This document shows positions 43,477 through 44,767 of a stretch of DNA of 44,767 bases, in pieces. The translations under genes and the position numbers were made by a program. Every line of letters starts with the position of its first letter. Position 1 is the stretch's first letter. The notes beneath the pieces are model-generated. The model was not told the origin of the DNA and ran no database searches. It saw only the letters and a list, made by a program, of their open reading frames with translations. The DNA is from DATFML01 sp964571225 (GTDB lineage Bacteria; Pseudomonadota; Gammaproteobacteria; DATFLG01): NCBI GenBank assembly GCA_964571225.1, contig CAZNBB010000016.1, positions 1 through 44,767 on the forward strand, read 5' to 3'.

Positions 43477-44172
43477 ATGACTGGACCCAGCTACAAGTCG
43501 ATCGCCGTCAACGGACTGTGGGCCAACAACAGCGGCCTGGTCCAGCTGCTCGGGCTGTGCCCGACCCTGGCCGTGACCTCCACCGTCGTCAACGGCCTGG
43601 GCATGGGTCTGGCCACCACCGCCACCCTGGTCGCGTCCAACACCACCGTGTCCCTGATCCGCCGGGTGGTGCGCCCGGAAGTGCGCATCCCGGTGTTCGT
43701 GCTGGTGATCGCTTCCATCGTGACCGCCATCGAGCTGGTGATGAACGCCTATTTTCACCAGCTTTACAACATCCTGGGTATCTTCATTCCCCTGATCGTC
43801 ACCAATTGCGTGATCATCGGACGGGCCGAGGCGTTCGCGTCCAAGAACACCGCGGACCGGGCCTTCCTGGACGGATTGATGATGGGTATCGGCTTCACCC
43901 TGGTACTGATGGCCCTGGGCGCCATTCGCGAGGTGGTGGGTCAGGGTACGCTGCTGGCGAACGCCCAGTTGATGTTCGGGCCGGCGGCCAAGACCTGGAC
44001 CTTGCATGTACTGCACCACTACCGGGGCTTCCTGGTGGCGACCCTGCCGCCGGGCGCGTTTCTCGGCCTGGGACTGCTCATCGCCCTGAAGAATGTTATC
44101 GACGCCCGTCGGGAACGCCGCGCCGCACGCGCCGCCGTCCCCGTCGTGCAGCCGGCCAATACGCCTGCGTAA
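43477..44172 (+). CDS. rsxE: Electron transport complex subunit RsxE/RnfE
   Basis: A 231-residue six-helix membrane subunit, paralogous to RsxA. Visible are NGLWANNSGLVQLLGLCPTLAVTS (here GLWANNSGLVQLLGLCP), SIVTAIELVMNAYFHQLY, IFIPLIVTNCVIIGRAEAFA, ALGAIREVVGQGTLL and TLPPGAFLGLGLLIALK. It completes rsxABCDGE. The 106-nt spacer from rsxG is the longest in the operon, and no ribosome binding site is visible before ATG 43477; an in-frame stop upstream rules out a much earlier start. In E. coli the next gene is nth, which is absent here. Confidence 0.95.
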   Translation: MTGPSYKSIAVNGLWANNSGLVQLLGLCPTLAVTSTVVNGLGMGLATTATLVASNTTVSLIRRVVRPEVRIPVFVLVIASIVTAIELVMNAYFHQLYNILGIFIPLIVTNCVIIGRAEAFASKNTADRAFLDGLMMGIGFTLVLMALGAIREVVGQGTLLANAQLMFGPAAKTWTLHVLHHYRGFLVATLPPGAFLGLGLLIALKNVIDARRERRAARAAVPVVQPANTPA

Positions 44173-44219
44173 CTATGGAAACTCTCCACAGGCCCACCTG
44201 AAACAGAGGAGCAAATACC

Positions 44220-44651
44220 ATGTCCGGACATTTTCCCTTTCTGGGAAAAGGGGTGCGTTACGGCGCCGCCCGTCTGACCATCAGCGCCTTCTTCGAGCAC
44301 CACGGCTTCGGTGTGGCGAGCCAGGAGAAGTACTACAAGTGGTGGTATGACTGGGCCAAGAATTTCGTGCAGAACGACCCGGACCTGAGCTATACGAAGG
44401 CCGTGGAGTTTTCCCACTATCCGTACGGCCAGCACGCCCACCACAGCTTCCACCTCAACAAGAAGCTGTGGGCCATCACGCTCGCCGACCTGGGCGACCT
44501 GATACGGGACAACATTCTGCCCAAGCTCAGCGAAGAGCAACTCCACCAGCTGGAAGCCGACCACGACAAACTGGTCCATGGCCTGGAGAAGGAAGCCGAG
44601 AGCTCCGACGAGCTGGAAATACCCGAAGTGGGTTACTTCCGGCACACCTGA
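44220..44651 (+). CDS. Uncharacterised histidine-rich protein at the end of the rsx operon
   Basis: A 143-residue soluble protein that I do not recognise. It starts at ATG 44220 with a very strong ribosome binding site (AGAGGAG, 8 nt upstream) and follows rsxE by 47 nt. There is no signal peptide, no transmembrane helix and no cysteine. It contains twelve histidines, including the cluster H66, H72, H74, H75, H78 in EFSHYPYGQHAHHSFH, an aromatic stretch EKYYKWWYDWAKNF (residues 36-49) and an acidic helical C-terminus (LSEEQLHQLEADHDKLVHGL). Both its position before a terminator and its good start support a real gene. Metal binding is possible from the histidines, but nothing more can be claimed. 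Confidence 0.75.
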   Translation: MSGHFPFLGKGVRYGAARLTISAFFEHHGFGVASQEKYYKWWYDWAKNFVQNDPDLSYTKAVEFSHYPYGQHAHHSFHLNKKLWAITLADLGDLIRDNILPKLSEEQLHQLEADHDKLVHGLEKEAESSDELEIPEVGYFRHT

Positions 44652-44674
44652 GCCTGCGCCCGACCCCACCCACG

Positions 44675-44700
44675 AAAGAGCCCCGTGCGCGGGGCTTTTT
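44675..44700 (+). terminator. Rho-independent terminator of the rsx operon
   Basis: A 7-bp GC-rich stem AGCCCCG/CGGGGCT (44679-44685 and 44690-44696) with loop TGCG is followed by TTTTT to 44700, 25 nt after the last stop codon. It closes the rsxABCDGE-143 aa transcript. The remaining 67 nt of the window show no feature. Confidence 0.9.
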
Positions 44701-44767
44701 CGTGCCTGCCTGCCGCACACTCGATATCCGCCCCGGTCTCGGTTATGTTGCTGCACCTGTACGCAAG

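Noticed and set aside
1..44767. CRISPR arrays, tRNA/rRNA genes, transposases, integrases, toxin-antitoxin pairs, phage genes
   Set aside because: None seen on either strand; the only mobile-type sequence is the non-coding element at 34515-34740.

Overview
This GC-rich, gene-dense window reads as chromosomal DNA from a free-living gammaproteobacterium. The sigma-E/AlgU-MucABCD type operon, BarA, Hda, RseC and a six-gene Rsx/Rnf complex are all gammaproteobacterial. Several gene blocks (nadB | rpoE-rseA-rseB-rseC-mucD ... lepA-lepB-rnc-era-recO-pdxJ; arsC-wrbA / hda-perM / purM-purN; dcd / apbC / metG / rsx) resemble Pseudomonas gene order. A Chromatiales/Ectothiorhodospiraceae-like host is plausible, but genus cannot be fixed from the sequence alone. 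There are no rRNA, tRNA, CRISPR, phage or transposase genes. One scaffold gap of 100 N (28732-28831) interrupts hda.

Layout. 1-2540 (minus): cysM followed by the start of a long AsmA/YdbH-like exported protein that runs off the left edge. 2703-8630 (plus): TonB-dependent receptor, periplasmic ABC-type substrate-binding protein and BarA-type hybrid kinase in one tight run. 8679-20172 (minus): acpS, pdxJ, recO, era, rnc, a DUF4845 protein, lepB, lepA, a glutaredoxin-like protein, mucD, rseC, rseB, rseA and rpoE. This long block covers cofactor synthesis, ribosome/RNA maturation, protein export and envelope stress. rpoE has a sigma-E-like promoter of its own, and a strong intrinsic terminator separates rseC from mucD. 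20393-22033 (plus): nadB. 22048-25500 (minus): TlpA-like and SoxW-like thioredoxin-fold proteins, a TolC-family outer membrane protein, an RND/HlyD-type adaptor and acylphosphatase, translationally coupled but with no inner-membrane pump gene. 25697-26975 (minus): two lipoproteins (LysM; DUF4398-like). 27189-28528 (plus): arsC, wrbA, DUF2069. 28535-31759 (minus): hda, perM, a CDP-alcohol phosphatidyltransferase, a DUF2066 protein. 31978-34516 (plus): purM, purN, DUF3108. 34515-34740: a MITE-like element with 26-bp perfect terminal inverted repeats. 34785-36517 (minus): dcd and apbC. 36714-38750 (plus): metG. 38856-44651 (plus): rsxABCDGE plus an unrecognised histidine-rich 143-residue protein, closed by a rho-independent terminator.

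How the parts work together. The sigma-E module senses envelope protein damage: RseA/RseB hold RpoE, and MucD is the periplasmic protease. RseC and RsxABCDGE are the two components that in E. coli keep SoxR reduced, so both lie within this window. The most distinctive parts are the TonB receptor/binding protein/BarA operon, the pump-less TolC-adaptor-thioredoxin operon, the histidine-rich gene ending the rsx operon, and the non-autonomous repeat element after the DUF3108 gene.
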